Shown in pieces: positions 32,883-42,584 of a stretch of DNA of 64,000 bases. A program made the position numbers and the translations under genes. The stretch is from Halorussus ruber (GTDB lineage: Archaea > Halobacteriota > Halobacteria > Halobacteriales > Haladaptataceae). The DNA lies in assembly GCF_004765785.1 (NCBI RefSeq), contig NZ_SBIT01000001.1:1-64000 (forward strand), in the 5' to 3' direction. Every line of letters starts with the position of its first letter. Positions within the stretch are counted from its first letter, which is position 1. The notes under the pieces were generated by a model that ran no database searches, was not told the origin of the DNA, and saw nothing but the letters and a program-made list of their open reading frames with translations.

Positions 32883-34556
32883 GTGGTCACACTGGCTAAC
32901 CTCCGTGCGTACCGGCGGTTCTTCGTCGTCGCGTACCACTTCCTGCCGCTGCTGTTGAGCTACGCCCGCGACCGCCACCGGTTCCTGGTGTTCGGCAGTT
33001 CCCGGCGCGTCGATAGCCAGACGCGCGTCGAACGCGCAAACACCCTGCTTGAGTCGCTACTCACGCTCGGCCCGACGTTCATCAAACTCGGGCAACTCCT
33101 CTCGACGCGGCCCGACATCCTGCCGCCCGAGTACGTCGACGTCCTCTCGAAGCTACAGGACGAGGTGCCGCCAGCGCCGTGGCCCGAAGCCAGAGCGGTC
33201 CTCGAAGACGAAATCGGACCCATCGAGACCGAGTTCGACGAGTTCGACACCGACGCCATCTCGGGCGCGAGTCTCGGACAGGTCTACACCGCCGAAATCG
33301 ACGGCAAGGAAGTCGCAGTCAAGATTCGCCGCCCCAACATCGAGGAGTTGGTCAACGCCGACCTGCGCGTCATCCGGTGGTCGCTCCCCGTCCTGCTGCG
33401 GTTCCTCGGGCAGGCCAGAGCCTTCTCGCTGGAGAATCTGGCCGACGAGTTCGCCCGCACGATTCGCCAGGAGATGGACTACGACCGGGAGGCCGCCATG
33501 CTCACCGAGATTCGCTCGAACTTCGAGGGCAACGACGACGTGGCGATTCCGGCAGTCATCGATTCGCATTCCGGGCCGCGCGTGCTGACGATGGAGTACA
33601 TCACCGGCACGAAAATCAACGACGTGGAGGAACTCGACGCGATGGGGCTGGACCGCCACGAACTCGCGGTCAACTTGCAGGAGGCCTACCTCCAGATGTT
33701 GCTCGAAGACGGGGTGTTCCACGCCGACCCGCACCCCGGCAACCTCGCGGTACAGGACGACGGGACCATCGTCTTCTACGACTTCGGCATGTCGGGCCGG
33801 GTGGACGAGTTCATCCAGAACAAAATCGTGGACTTCTACATCGCAGTGGCGAACCAGGACATCGACGGGATTCTCGACGCCCTCGTCGAGATGGGCACCC
33901 TCAGTCCCGAGGCCGACCGGGCGACGATGGGGAAGGTGATGGAACTCGCCATCGAGGACGCCCGCGGCGAGGACATCGAGACCTACCGCGTCCAGCAAAT
34001 CGTCGAGCAGGTCGAGGACACCATCTACGAGTTCCCGCTCCGCCTGCCCTCGAACCTCGCGCTCGTCCTGCGGGTCGCCACCGTGGTCGAGGGCGTCTGC
34101 GTCACCCTCGACCCGGACTTCGACTTCATCTCGGTCGCTACCGACTACCTGACCGAACAGGGCTACCGCGAGGAGTCCATCAAGCAGTTCGCCGAGGAGG
34201 CGGGCGACCAGATTCAGCGGTCGGTCCAGTCGTCGGTCCGAGTCCCGCCGAAACTCGAAAACACGCTCGACCGAATCGAGCGCGACGACTTCTACGTCCG
34301 GGCCGACGTGGAGGACGGCAACAACGTCTTCGAGAAACTCGCCAAGCGCCTCGTCTACGGGATGTTGCTGGCCTCGGGGGCGTTCTCGACCGCCTTCCTC
34401 TACGCGCTGGCCGACGTGCAGTCCGCCGCGGTCGCGGGGGTCTTCTCGCTCGCCGTCGCGGCCCTCCTCTACCGGACTTTCCGGAGCAAGAAGGGCACCC
34501 GAGTCACTCCGCAGTTCACCCGCCACGAGATGCGCCAGCGTCGGGGCGGCGAGTGA
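32883..34556 (+). CDS. ABC1/AarF (UbiB) family atypical kinase
   Basis: 557 residues. N-terminal KLGQLLSTRPDILPPEYVDV, then ASLGQVYTAEIDGKEVAVKI (nucleotide loop), FHADPHPGNLAV and VFYDFGMSGR (catalytic HxDxxxxN and DFG-like). Two C-terminal hydrophobic spans at about 490-535 anchor it. UbiB-type proteins support isoprenoid quinone synthesis or lipid homeostasis; haloarchaea use menaquinone, so a link there is only inferred. Confidence 0.9.
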   Translation: MVTLANLRAYRRFFVVAYHFLPLLLSYARDRHRFLVFGSSRRVDSQTRVERANTLLESLLTLGPTFIKLGQLLSTRPDILPPEYVDVLSKLQDEVPPAPWPEARAVLEDEIGPIETEFDEFDTDAISGASLGQVYTAEIDGKEVAVKIRRPNIEELVNADLRVIRWSLPVLLRFLGQARAFSLENLADEFARTIRQEMDYDREAAMLTEIRSNFEGNDDVAIPAVIDSHSGPRVLTMEYITGTKINDVEELDAMGLDRHELAVNLQEAYLQMLLEDGVFHADPHPGNLAVQDDGTIVFYDFGMSGRVDEFIQNKIVDFYIAVANQDIDGILDALVEMGTLSPEADRATMGKVMELAIEDARGEDIETYRVQQIVEQVEDTIYEFPLRLPSNLALVLRVATVVEGVCVTLDPDFDFISVATDYLTEQGYREESIKQFAEEAGDQIQRSVQSSVRVPPKLENTLDRIERDDFYVRADVEDGNNVFEKLAKRLVYGMLLASGAFSTAFLYALADVQSAAVAGVFSLAVAALLYRTFRSKKGTRVTPQFTRHEMRQRRGGE

Positions 34557-34747
34557 GGCCGACTCCCGAGACAGTCGCGCTCTTGTTTCTGGGAGATTGA
34601 CAGGCAATTCGTTACTGGCGACTGACAGGACGCCGACCGGTTAGTGGATTCTGTCTCGGCGCAGCGCGGGAAACGCTGTTTTAGGATGGCCAAAAACAAG
34701 TTCGTATTTTGGAAAGTCTTTTTGGCCAGTAGTGGGTACGTGTGGGT

Positions 34748-35698
34748 ATGGGATTAGTTCAGAACCTCGTGCTGGTGTTCGTCGCGGGTCTCGTGACGGC
34801 ACTCGCCACGGGACTCGGCGCGATTCCGTTCTTCGTGGTCGACGACTTCGACGACCGCTGGAACGTCGGCCTCTGGGGCCTCGCGTCGGGTATCATGGTG
34901 TCTGCGTCGCTGTTCGGACTGATAAACGAGGGACTGGCCTACGCCTCGGGTGGCCTCCCGGTGCTGATGATAGGCGGCCTCCTCGCGGGCGTCGCGCTGG
35001 TCGAGGCCGCCGACTGGGCGCTCGACGCCATCGACATTGAGGGTGGTGAGGAAGAAGAACACGACCACGAGGAAGGAGAGGGCCACGACCACGGCGAGAG
35101 TGGGGACCACGCCCACGACCGCAGCGAGGGCGAGGAGGTCCACGCCGACGGCGGCGGCCACAGTCACGACGAACACGCCATGGAGGCCGAGGCGTTCGCC
35201 GAGGGCGACCTCCGGAAGCTCGTCCTCATCCTCGGCATCCTGACGGTCCACAGTTTCCCCGAGGGCGTGGCTGTCGGCGTCTCGTTCGCCGAGTTGGGCT
35301 TCGAGGGCGGCATCCCGATTCTCGGGTTCACGGTGCCCCTGCTCGCGGTGTTCATGACCATCGCAATCTCCATCCACAACGTCCCCGAGGGACTCGCCAT
35401 CTCCATCCCGATGCGGGCGATGGACGTGAGCAAGTGGCGGATGGTCGGCGCGGCGGTGTTCTCCAGTCTCCCCCAGCCTATCGGCGCGGTCATCGCCTTC
35501 GCGTTCGTCCGGTGGGCCGAGTCCTTCCTCCCGTTCGGATTCGGGTTCGCCGCGGGCGCGATGATTTATCTGGTCGCCACCGAGTTCATCCCCGAGGCGC
35601 TCGAAACCGGCGAGGACCTGCCGGGAAGCGGTCACAAGGAACTCCTCGCGGGCCTCGGCGTGGGAGTCGCCGCGATGATTCCGCTGATGTACGTCTGA
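34748..35698 (+). CDS. ZIP-family metal transporter with histidine-rich loop
   Basis: 316 residues from the ATG at 34748 (a second at 34742 adds two). Signatures HSFPEG at residues 168-173 and HNVPEG at 210-215, between spans. The cytoplasmic loop at about 100-145 is rich in His, Glu and Asp (EHDHEEGEGHDHGESGDHAH), a metal-collecting loop. This histidine loop distinguishes it from the other ZIP gene at 2.3 kb. Confidence 0.9.
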   Translation: MGLVQNLVLVFVAGLVTALATGLGAIPFFVVDDFDDRWNVGLWGLASGIMVSASLFGLINEGLAYASGGLPVLMIGGLLAGVALVEAADWALDAIDIEGGEEEEHDHEEGEGHDHGESGDHAHDRSEGEEVHADGGGHSHDEHAMEAEAFAEGDLRKLVLILGILTVHSFPEGVAVGVSFAELGFEGGIPILGFTVPLLAVFMTIAISIHNVPEGLAISIPMRAMDVSKWRMVGAAVFSSLPQPIGAVIAFAFVRWAESFLPFGFGFAAGAMIYLVATEFIPEALETGEDLPGSGHKELLAGLGVGVAAMIPLMYV

Positions 35699-35738
35699 TT
35701 CGGTAGACATACTTTCTCCGAGCTAGTCCGGTTGCGAC

Positions 35739-36023
35739 GTGAACACGTCTCTCCGGAGAGACGAACTCGCCGTGGCGCTCCTCTCGTCGGTGTTCGTCGG
35801 CTTCGCGGTCGTTCTCGCCACGCGGCGATTGGCGATTTGGAAGTGCCTGCCGTCGGTTCCGCCCGACACCTACGGACTCCGTGACCTCGACGTCTGGCAC
35901 GTCACCTTCGACTGGGCCGGATGTCAGGTACTCGCACCGCTCGAACCGGTGTATCTCGGCGGTCTCCTCCTGCTCGGTGTCGCGGCGTGGACGTGTCGTC
36001 GGCGCTGGACCGGGCGCTGGTGA
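35739..36023 (+). CDS. Small two-span membrane protein with cysteines
   Basis: 94 residues from a GTG: a first span (AVALLSSVFVGFAVVLATRR), a loop with a pair of cysteines (IWKCLPSVPP and DWAGCQVLAP) and a second span (YLGGLLLLGVAAWTCRRRW). Topology places the loop outside. Unknown function. Confidence 0.6.
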   Translation: MNTSLRRDELAVALLSSVFVGFAVVLATRRLAIWKCLPSVPPDTYGLRDLDVWHVTFDWAGCQVLAPLEPVYLGGLLLLGVAAWTCRRRWTGRW

Positions 36024-36081
36024 CGGCGGGTCAGATTTCCGGCTTCCCTCGGCTTTACCTCGCTGGCGTCGTAGGGCCTGC

Positions 36082-37152
36082 ATGGACATCGCGCCTTTCG
36101 AACTCGAACGCTGGTTCGCCGAGTACGAACACGAGGCCGACATCATGCTGGCCGAGAGCGGGATTCGCAGTCTCCGGGCCGACCGGTTCGACTTGAACCC
36201 CGGAAAACTGGGCTACGTCATCCCGACGAACGGCGACCCCGAGTTCCGGGCCGAGGTCGGCGAGCGTTACGACCGAGGAGCAGACGAAGTGCTGTTCACC
36301 TGCGGGACGCAGGAGGCCAACCTGCTGGCGTTCCTCTCGCTGATGGACCGAGAGAGCCACGCGGTCGTGGTCACGCCGACTTACCAAGCACTCCACGCAG
36401 TTCCGGAATCCATCGGCGACGTAAGTCGGGTCTGGCTCGAACCCCCGGAGTGGGAACTCGACGTTGACGCGGTGGCCGACGCGATTCGGCCCGAAACCTC
36501 GGTCGTGGTCCTCAACAACCCGAACAACCCGACCGGGCGCTACCACCCCGAGGAGAAAGTCCGGGCGCTCTACGACCTCGCAGCGGACCACGACGCCTAC
36601 CTGCTCTGTGACGAGGTCTACCGACTCCTCGCCGACGACCCCCTGCCGACCGTGGCGAGCATGGGCGAGTACGGCGTCAGCACGACCAGTCTGACGAAGG
36701 CCTACGGTCTCGCTGGCCTGCGGTTCGGCTGGATTGCAGGCCCCGAGGAGGTCGTCGAGGAGGCGTGGGAGTGGAAGGACTACACCACCATCTCGCCGTC
36801 CATCTTCGGCCAGCACGTCGCTCGGCAGGCCCTCGGCGAGCGCGAGGAGGCGATTCTGGCCGAGAACCGCGAGCTGGCGGCGCACAACCACGAAATCGTT
36901 CGGGAGTTCGTCGCCGAGTACGACCTGTCGTGGTACGACCCGGTGGGTGTCAACGGCTTCGTATCGGTGCCGGACGGATTCGCGGGGAGCAAGGAGTTCT
37001 GCCGAGCGGTCGTGGAGGAGGAGGGCGTCGTCCTCGCCCCCGGCGAACTGTTCGGCTACGACGACTACTTCCGAATCGGGTTCGGCCTGCCGACCGACGA
37101 ACTCGAGGAAGGTCTCTCGCGGGTGGCCGACTGCATCGAGCGCCGCGCCTGA
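36082..37152 (+). CDS. PLP-dependent class I/II aminotransferase
   Basis: 356 residues. PLP-fold features: TCGTQEANLLAFLSLM, VVVLNNPNNPTGRYHPEE, YLLCDEVYRLL and the internal-aldimine Lys in TSLTKAYGLAGLRFGWIAG. This is the haloarchaeal aspartate/aromatic-type aminotransferase shape. Substrate not assigned. Confidence 0.9.
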   Translation: MDIAPFELERWFAEYEHEADIMLAESGIRSLRADRFDLNPGKLGYVIPTNGDPEFRAEVGERYDRGADEVLFTCGTQEANLLAFLSLMDRESHAVVVTPTYQALHAVPESIGDVSRVWLEPPEWELDVDAVADAIRPETSVVVLNNPNNPTGRYHPEEKVRALYDLAADHDAYLLCDEVYRLLADDPLPTVASMGEYGVSTTSLTKAYGLAGLRFGWIAGPEEVVEEAWEWKDYTTISPSIFGQHVARQALGEREEAILAENRELAAHNHEIVREFVAEYDLSWYDPVGVNGFVSVPDGFAGSKEFCRAVVEEEGVVLAPGELFGYDDYFRIGFGLPTDELEEGLSRVADCIERRA

Positions 37153-37437
37153 ATCGGTCTCGGTGGTCGGACTCGACGGTCGCGCTCGACGGTCGGACGG
37201 TGCGCCAGTTGCGAACGGGAATCGCGGGTCGAGTTACCACGAGTCTCGAATCCGGAGATACTTCCTCAGATTCGGTTTTAAAATTTCTAGAGTCCTCTCG
37301 ACTCGTTGTAAAACGTCGCCACCGCCGCGTAAAACGACGGGAAACCAACGAGTCGGGCCGAAAAGACGCGAATTTCCGCTAAGGCTCTCCCCTTTATATG
37401 ATGGTGGGGGTCCAACGAAGAGATAGGTGACCCCCTG

Positions 37438-37710
37438 ATGTCGAACGCTCCCTCCACTCTCGACACGCCCCTCGCTGACGAACGGCCCGACGAACGACTC
37501 GCCGACGCGCTTGCGTTCGCCCGGTCCGCGCTCGACACCGCGGCCAAGCCCTTCGAGTTCGCCGGGTTCTGGTCGGCGGTCCTCCTCCCGATGGCCTACG
37601 TGCCGATGCTGGTCGGCGGATTCGCTGGCGAGCAACGCGCCGTCTTCGGCCTCCTGCTGGCGGCCCACGCCGTCTCGCTCGTCGCTGGACACGGCTACCG
37701 CAACGACTGA
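37438..37710 (+). CDS. Small membrane protein, two spans
   Basis: 90 residues: acidic leader, then spans [20 protein letters not shown] and [20 protein letters not shown]. The upstream TTTATATGA at about 37394 is a TATA-like element about 40 nt before the ATG. No known family. Confidence 0.55.
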   Translation: MSNAPSTLDTPLADERPDERLADALAFARSALDTAAKPFEFAGFWSAVLLPMAYVPMLVGGFAGEQRAVFGLLLAAHAVSLVAGHGYRND

Positions 37711-37844
37711 GGCTCCCGTCCGCCGCTCCCCGCAGTTTCGGTCACCCCCGACTTCCCTACTCGTCTCGACTCGCCCCATTCTTCCCGACGCTCTCAGACT
37801 GTCCGCTGGTCGCTCCTGCGCCCGAACCGACGGAAACCCATTCC

Positions 37845-37857
37845 AAACCGTTTATAC
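37845..37857 (+). promoter_or_regulatory. BRE/TATA promoter of eIF5A
   Basis: AAACCGTTTATAC gives a BRE plus TATA box whose TATA core lies about 28 nt before the eIF5A ATG at 37881, the spacing of a strong leaderless haloarchaeal gene. Confidence 0.65.
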
Positions 37858-37880
37858 TACCCCGGACGCTATCCCGGCGT

Positions 37881-38261
37881 ATGGCAAAAGAGCAGAAGGA
37901 AGTACGGGACCTGCAGGAAGGCAACTACGTGATGATCGACGACGCCGCATGTGAAATTAACTCCTACAGCACGGCCAAGCCGGGCAAGCACGGCAGCGCG
38001 AAGGCCCGCATCGAGGCCGAGGGCGTCTTCGACGGCAAGAAGCGCAGTCTCTCCCAGCCCGTCGACGCCAAGATTTGGGTCCCCATCATCAACCGCAAAC
38101 AGGGTCAGGTCGTCTCCGTCGAGAGCGACGACGTGGCACAGGTCATGGACCTCGAAACCTACGAGACCATCACCATCAAGACGCCCGGCGACATCTCCCT
38201 GTCGCCCGACGACGAGATCGAGTACCTCGAGATGGACGAGCAGCGCAAGATTCTCGAATAG
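37881..38261 (+). CDS. eif5A: Translation factor IF-5A
   Basis: 126 residues. Lys36 in [14 protein letters not shown] is the residue converted to deoxyhypusine by deoxyhypusine synthase, whose gene lies at 45329-46414. The factor helps ribosomes through polyproline and other difficult stretches. It ends exactly where the agmatinase gene starts (stop 38259-38261, ATG 38262). Confidence 0.97.
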   Translation: MAKEQKEVRDLQEGNYVMIDDAACEINSYSTAKPGKHGSAKARIEAEGVFDGKKRSLSQPVDAKIWVPIINRKQGQVVSVESDDVAQVMDLETYETITIKTPGDISLSPDDEIEYLEMDEQRKILE

Positions 38262-39098
38262 ATGTTCCCCGGCGCGTCCGCCGACCGCGAGGCGGCCGAC
38301 TACGTGGTCGTCGGCGCGCCCCTCGACGTTTCCACGACGTTTCAACCCGGCGCGCGATTCGGCCCGGAGCGAATCCGCCGGTTCGCGCGCACCTACGACG
38401 ACTACGACGCCAGAACCGACCAGCACTTCTCGAATCTCTCCGTCCACGACCACGGCGACGTGAGGGCGTGGGACGCCGCCGACGAGTATCTGGAGTATCT
38501 CGAAGGGGTGGCGACCGACGTTCGGTGGGACGACGCGGTGCCGCTCCTGCTCGGGGGCGAACACACGATTACGCTCGCTGGCGTCCGAGCGGTCGAACCC
38601 GACGTGTTCGTCTGTCTCGACGCCCACCTCGATTTGCGAGCAGAGTACGACGGCAACGAACTCAGCCACGCGACCGTGACCCGCCACGCCCTCGACGTGG
38701 CCGACGAGGCGATTCTCCTCGGTGCGCGAACCGGGAGCGACGACGAGTGGGACCGGGCCAGCGAGTCCGACGTGACCGTCGTTCCGCCCGAGGAGGTCGC
38801 CGACTGGTCGCCGGAGTTCGGCGATTCGACCGACGGCGACTCGGAGTCGCCGTCGGTCTACCTCAGCGTGGACATCGACGGCGCGGACCCCGGATTCGCG
38901 CCCGGCACGGGCACGATGGAACCGTTCGGCATGACGCCCCGCGAGATGCGCGACGTGGTGCGCGAGGTCGCCGAGGACGCGACCGTCGAGGGCTTCGACG
39001 TGGTCGAGGTCAACGACCGCGACGACGGCCAATCCGCGGCGCTCGGCGGGAAACTGCTTCGGGAGTTCGTCTTCGCGGATGCCGATTTGTCGGAATAA
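38262..39098 (+). CDS. speB: Agmatinase/arginase-family ureohydrolase
   Basis: 278 residues with the dimetal motifs GGEHTITLAG, DAHLDLRAEYDGNELSHA and SVDIDGADPGFAPGTG, so a Mn2+-dependent ureohydrolase. In haloarchaea agmatinase feeds the hypusine pathway through agmatine-derived deoxyhypusination, and this gene directly follows eIF5A, a conserved pairing. Arginase activity cannot be excluded from sequence. Confidence 0.93.
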   Translation: MFPGASADREAADYVVVGAPLDVSTTFQPGARFGPERIRRFARTYDDYDARTDQHFSNLSVHDHGDVRAWDAADEYLEYLEGVATDVRWDDAVPLLLGGEHTITLAGVRAVEPDVFVCLDAHLDLRAEYDGNELSHATVTRHALDVADEAILLGARTGSDDEWDRASESDVTVVPPEEVADWSPEFGDSTDGDSESPSVYLSVDIDGADPGFAPGTGTMEPFGMTPREMRDVVREVAEDATVEGFDVVEVNDRDDGQSAALGGKLLREFVFADADLSE

Positions 39099-39129
39099 GA
39101 AGTCGAAGTGTGAATTACTACTCGGTTCG

Positions 39130-39729
39130 TTACTGCTGTTTCCGACTCGAAGTTTTCACATGTATCTCGTAGCTTTCTTTATGCTCTTTGCCAGATAGCC
39201 CGATAGTTGAAATAACCACCTTTGGCGTTGCTTCCACTACTTTTTCGAAGGGTATACTTGGTTCTTTAATTACTTCTCCCTCTGGATTTAGAGTCGTGCT
39301 ATAATCTACGTATACTTCTTTCTCTTTAGAAGTATGGTTAATCCCGACCGAAATTGCTGATAGTTCCTCATCAATGCGTTCGTGTAGCAATTTGTTTATT
39401 TTACTAGTTGCTAATTCTGCACATTGTGCCTTTGCCCACTGCGAAAACGGGATTACATCATACGTCGGTACCATCCTCGTCTTGTTTTGAGTGTTCGAGG
39501 TAGGCTTTTTATAACCGCTTTTATATCTCACCGAATTATTTCCCTCGATGTACTCCACGTCCTTCTTTTGGATTTCCTTTCGGACGGAGACTTTTGGGGC
39601 TTGGCCTTGTTTGCTCATATCCGGAATTGCGGTCTCTCTTGTCTCGGAACTATTGCTCTGTTCGCTCAAGCAACCAGTTACGAGCGTAAGAACACTTACT
39701 GAAACAAATCCACGGCGCGTCTTCTTCAT
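39130..39729 (-). CDS. Lipoprotein sharing the N-terminal domain of the neighbouring protease
   Basis: 199 residues. Twin-Arg start KKTRRGFVSVSVL and lipobox VTGC with Cys20. The mature part has KKDVEYIEGNN, VIPFSQWAKAQCAELATSKI, VYVDYSTTLNPEG and EPSIPFEKVVEATP, which line up with the protease's residues 45-170 (EVPYVKGYEY, STIPRGRWVRIQAAYDAAERV, EPSITFEEVENNTP). The gene is AT-rich relative to its surroundings. Likely membrane-anchored partner of the protease: inhibitor, chaperone or receptor is inferred. Confidence 0.7.
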   Translation of the reverse strand: MKKTRRGFVSVSVLTLVTGCLSEQSNSSETRETAIPDMSKQGQAPKVSVRKEIQKKDVEYIEGNNSVRYKSGYKKPTSNTQNKTRMVPTYDVIPFSQWAKAQCAELATSKINKLLHERIDEELSAISVGINHTSKEKEVYVDYSTTLNPEGEVIKEPSIPFEKVVEATPKVVISTIGLSGKEHKESYEIHVKTSSRKQQ

Positions 39730-39769
39730 ATTTTTAGTACTCCGTAAAAGAGAATAAGACTTCTCCCAC

Positions 39770-40948
39770 CTACAGTGCGAGGTTGTACTCGTCGTTCATG
39801 ATCTTGTCTAACGCAATGGCTCCGGAATCAGTACCGTCGTTAGTCCAGCAATGCAAACCGACGAGCCAGTAGTAACCATCACCCGAGTCAAACCGATAGT
39901 GTGGACCTCCGGAGTCACCTCTAGCTTGGTCAGCAGTAGTCCAGAAGTTTCGCTTTCCATTCTTAGCTACCGTTTCCTTAATTGTACCCGAGTTCCTTCC
40001 TGCAGATTTCCCTTGATGAGTGATTTCGTATTGGTACCCATCGTTCGCAATCCAATCCCAGCCATGTACTTTGTTGACTGTATCCGTATACCCTCCCCCA
40101 TCCTCTGCGAGCTTGTTTGTATAATCGACGTCGCTGTACTTGTATTCTATCAGACCTGCATCCATTTGACCGCCGTCAACCCTGATAGAACTGTCAAGTG
40201 GGTAACCGAGGTTCTTATCCCACTCCGGTTGGTGAACCTGACCGGGTACCGAGCCATCGTCGTTCTGTAATACGTGTCCTGCTGTCAAGAACCGGCGACG
40301 TGAAACACTATAGTCCCAGAACGAAAAGCAGAGCGTCCCACCCAAGTCAATTTTACAACCGCCAGGGCATGGCCGATACGCCGTATCGTAGTATTCCTGT
40401 TGAATTTTCTCCTTCTTTTCGAAGACAACAGGTATTTTCTCGATAACTTCTGTATTCTCTGAGCCGCCAGCGGTTCCACTCACGTAGGAGGGGGTGTTAT
40501 TTTCTACTTCTTCAAATGTGATACTTGGCTCAGAGATCACCTTGCCGTTAGATTTCTTTAGTGTGTCGTAGGACACGACTACGTAGGGTTCAACCTGTTC
40601 TGGGGACGTCGAATCATACCTTACACCAGTGTTGATGGAGTTAGACGGACCTATTTTTTCGATTGCTTTCGAAACTCTCTCCGCGGCGTCATACGCGGCC
40701 TGGATTCGGACCCAACGTCCGCGGGGAATTGTCGAATGAATAGTCTCAACCTCAGGCGGACTATTCAGCCCATCTGGATGCTTGTATTCGTATCCTTTCA
40801 CGTATGGAACCTCTTTTTTTGGATCGGAGGTGACCTGCGCAATACTCTCCTGCGAGAGGGTATTAATCGTAGCCGCTGAAAGGCCTAAATTTGCGAGGGT
40901 GTTCATGAATCGACGCCGCCCCATCAGTTCGTACTTATCTGATGACAT
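39770..40948 (-). CDS. Tat-exported chymotrypsin-fold serine protease
   Basis: 392 residues from the ATG at 40948, about 27 nt downstream of a TATA-like ATAAATTATA. Twin-Arg signal GRRRFMNTLANLGLSAAT. The catalytic triad is clear: His225 in LTAGHVL, Asp263 in QMDAGLIEY, Ser346 in RGDSGGPHY. A CPGGC pair (about 194-198) and LHCW suggest disulfides. Residues about 45-170 form a domain that is also present in the adjacent lipoprotein. Substrate unknown; a propeptide or substrate-recognition role of the N-terminal domain is likely. Confidence 0.8.
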   Translation of the reverse strand: MSSDKYELMGRRRFMNTLANLGLSAATINTLSQESIAQVTSDPKKEVPYVKGYEYKHPDGLNSPPEVETIHSTIPRGRWVRIQAAYDAAERVSKAIEKIGPSNSINTGVRYDSTSPEQVEPYVVVSYDTLKKSNGKVISEPSITFEEVENNTPSYVSGTAGGSENTEVIEKIPVVFEKKEKIQQEYYDTAYRPCPGGCKIDLGGTLCFSFWDYSVSRRRFLTAGHVLQNDDGSVPGQVHQPEWDKNLGYPLDSSIRVDGGQMDAGLIEYKYSDVDYTNKLAEDGGGYTDTVNKVHGWDWIANDGYQYEITHQGKSAGRNSGTIKETVAKNGKRNFWTTADQARGDSGGPHYRFDSGDGYYWLVGLHCWTNDGTDSGAIALDKIMNDEYNLAL

Positions 40949-41199
40949 CCACAAATTAAGTCGTATAGATATAATTTATATCTTTCTAACCATAGAAAAC
41001 ATAATCGGAATTGATGTATGATATGTGTTGAGGACTACCGTAGAGATAGTACTTTAGTTCGGAAAGGAGGGCGGTTCAGAGGTGTATCGAGTGTTCAATC
41101 GACATCTGACTACTATTGTATCTTCTTCAATAGTACCAACTGAGTAGGAGCGCGGAGATACAGATACAAGCCCCTCCCGCGAGAACACCAGCGTAGAAC

Positions 41200-41967
41200 A
41201 TGGACCTCGCCGAACTCGCCTCCCGATACGACGACCGCCTCCGAACCGACGACTTCGCCGACGTGGACGCCAGCGAGAACGGGTTGCAGGTCGGCCCCGA
41301 CCACCGCGAGGTCGAATCGGTCGCGTTCGCGGTGGACGCAGCCGAGCAGACCGTCGAGGCCGCGGCCGACCGAGGAGCGGACGCCCTCGTGACCCACCAC
41401 GGCCTCTCGTGGGGCGGCATCGACCGCGTTACCGGCCGTCAGTACGACCGCATCGCGCCCCTCATCGAGAACGACGTGGCGCTCTACGTCTCCCACCTGC
41501 CGCTGGACTCCCACCCGGAACTGGGCAACGCCGCCGGAATCGCGGACCTCCTCGGCTTGGAGGAGCGCGAACCCTTCGGCGAGGTTGGGCCGGAACACGT
41601 CGGCCAGCGCGGACGCGCCCCGGACCCGATTCCGACCGACCGCCTGCGCGAGACGCTCGAAGCCGAACTCGACCACTTCGGGCAGGGCGTCCGCGTCCTC
41701 GACTTCGGCCCCGAAGAAATCGAGGAGGTTGCCGTCCTGACCGGGAGCGGCGTCGATTGGCTCGACGAAGCGGTCGAGTCGGGCGCTGACGCCCTGATTA
41801 CGGGCGAGGGCAAGCAGAAGGTCTACCACGAGGCGCGCGAGGCCGGACTCACCGTCTTCCTCGCTGGCCACTACGCCACCGAGACCTTCGGCGTCCGGTC
41901 CCTGCAGGCGCTGGCCGACGACTGGGGCCTCGAAACGACGTTCATCGACGCGCCGACCGGACTCTGA
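41200..41967 (+). CDS. Nif3-like dinuclear metal centre protein
   Basis: 255 residues. GLQVGPDHREVESVAFAVDA and DALVTHHGLSWGG (metal-binding HH), LYVSHLPLDSHPELGN and a C-terminal TGSGVDWLDEAVESGADALI with GEGKQKVYHEAREAG. Nif3/YbgI family, hexameric, function not established (GTP cyclohydrolase-like in some members). Two genes follow closely. Confidence 0.85.
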   Translation: MDLAELASRYDDRLRTDDFADVDASENGLQVGPDHREVESVAFAVDAAEQTVEAAADRGADALVTHHGLSWGGIDRVTGRQYDRIAPLIENDVALYVSHLPLDSHPELGNAAGIADLLGLEEREPFGEVGPEHVGQRGRAPDPIPTDRLRETLEAELDHFGQGVRVLDFGPEEIEEVAVLTGSGVDWLDEAVESGADALITGEGKQKVYHEAREAGLTVFLAGHYATETFGVRSLQALADDWGLETTFIDAPTGL

Positions 41968-41970
41968 GCG

Positions 41971-42165
41971 ATGGCCGTCGATTCGCTCCGCGCGGTCGTT
42001 CGCGGACGCCGGGTCCAGTGGGCGCTCGCCCTCCTCCTGTTCGCGGTCGGTGCAGTCGTCGCGTCGGCCCAAGGCGGCGTCCTCCCGGCGGCGTTCGGCG
42101 CTGTCGTCGGACTGGTGGCCGCCGGAGCGGTCTCCGTCCGCCTCTTCTTCGGGGGCGACGAGTAG
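41971..42165 (+). CDS. Small two-span membrane protein
   Basis: 64 residues: basic N-terminus (RAVVRGRRVQ), then spans ALALLLFAVGAVVASAQGG and AAFGAVVGLVAAGAVSVRLF. Starts three bases after the Nif3-like stop, so likely co-transcribed. No family recognised. Confidence 0.5.
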   Translation: MAVDSLRAVVRGRRVQWALALLLFAVGAVVASAQGGVLPAAFGAVVGLVAAGAVSVRLFFGGDE

Positions 42166-42167
42166 CC

Positions 42168-42584
42168 GTGAGCCAGATTCGAGACACCTATCACGCCGCG
42201 CTCCGGCACGACCACGTCGAACCCGCCGAGGAGGACCTCGTGGTCGGCGTCGTCCGCCACCCGGTCTACGGCATCGAGACCCTCCTCGACCGAAACGTCC
42301 CGGCGCTGGCCCCGCCGGAGGCCCTCCTCGGCGATTTCGAGGCGGTCGAGGAGCGCGACGACCGGACCCACGACGAGGCGTGGGACGAGGTGAACTTCGC
42401 CGAGCGCTATCGGGAGTACCTCCAGCACGCGGCGGTCCAGCAGGTGATGGACGACTTACTCGGGGAACTCGACTCGGGGAAGGGGGACCTCTGGCTGGTC
42501 TGCTACGAGAACACCGACGACAAGCGGTGTCACCGGACGATTCTGCAGGAGGTCCTGCGGGAGCGTGCTGGTCGGAGCGACTAA
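42168..42584 (+). CDS. DUF488-like protein
   Basis: 138 residues from GTG 42168. LVVGVVRHPVYGIETLLDR and LWLVCYENTDDKRCHRTIL match the DUF488 pattern of conserved beta strand, Tyr-Glu and Cys-His. Some DUF488 members are suspected nucleases or DNA repair proteins, but activity is not established. Starts two bases after the upstream membrane gene's stop. Confidence 0.75.
   Translation: MSQIRDTYHAALRHDHVEPAEEDLVVGVVRHPVYGIETLLDRNVPALAPPEALLGDFEAVEERDDRTHDEAWDEVNFAERYREYLQHAAVQQVMDDLLGELDSGKGDLWLVCYENTDDKRCHRTILQEVLRERAGRSD

Noticed and set aside
33153-34607. A 484-codon minus-strand frame opposite the AarF-like kinase gene
   Set aside because: Same reason: antisense to a gene with clear kinase motifs, no recognisable protein domains, biased composition.
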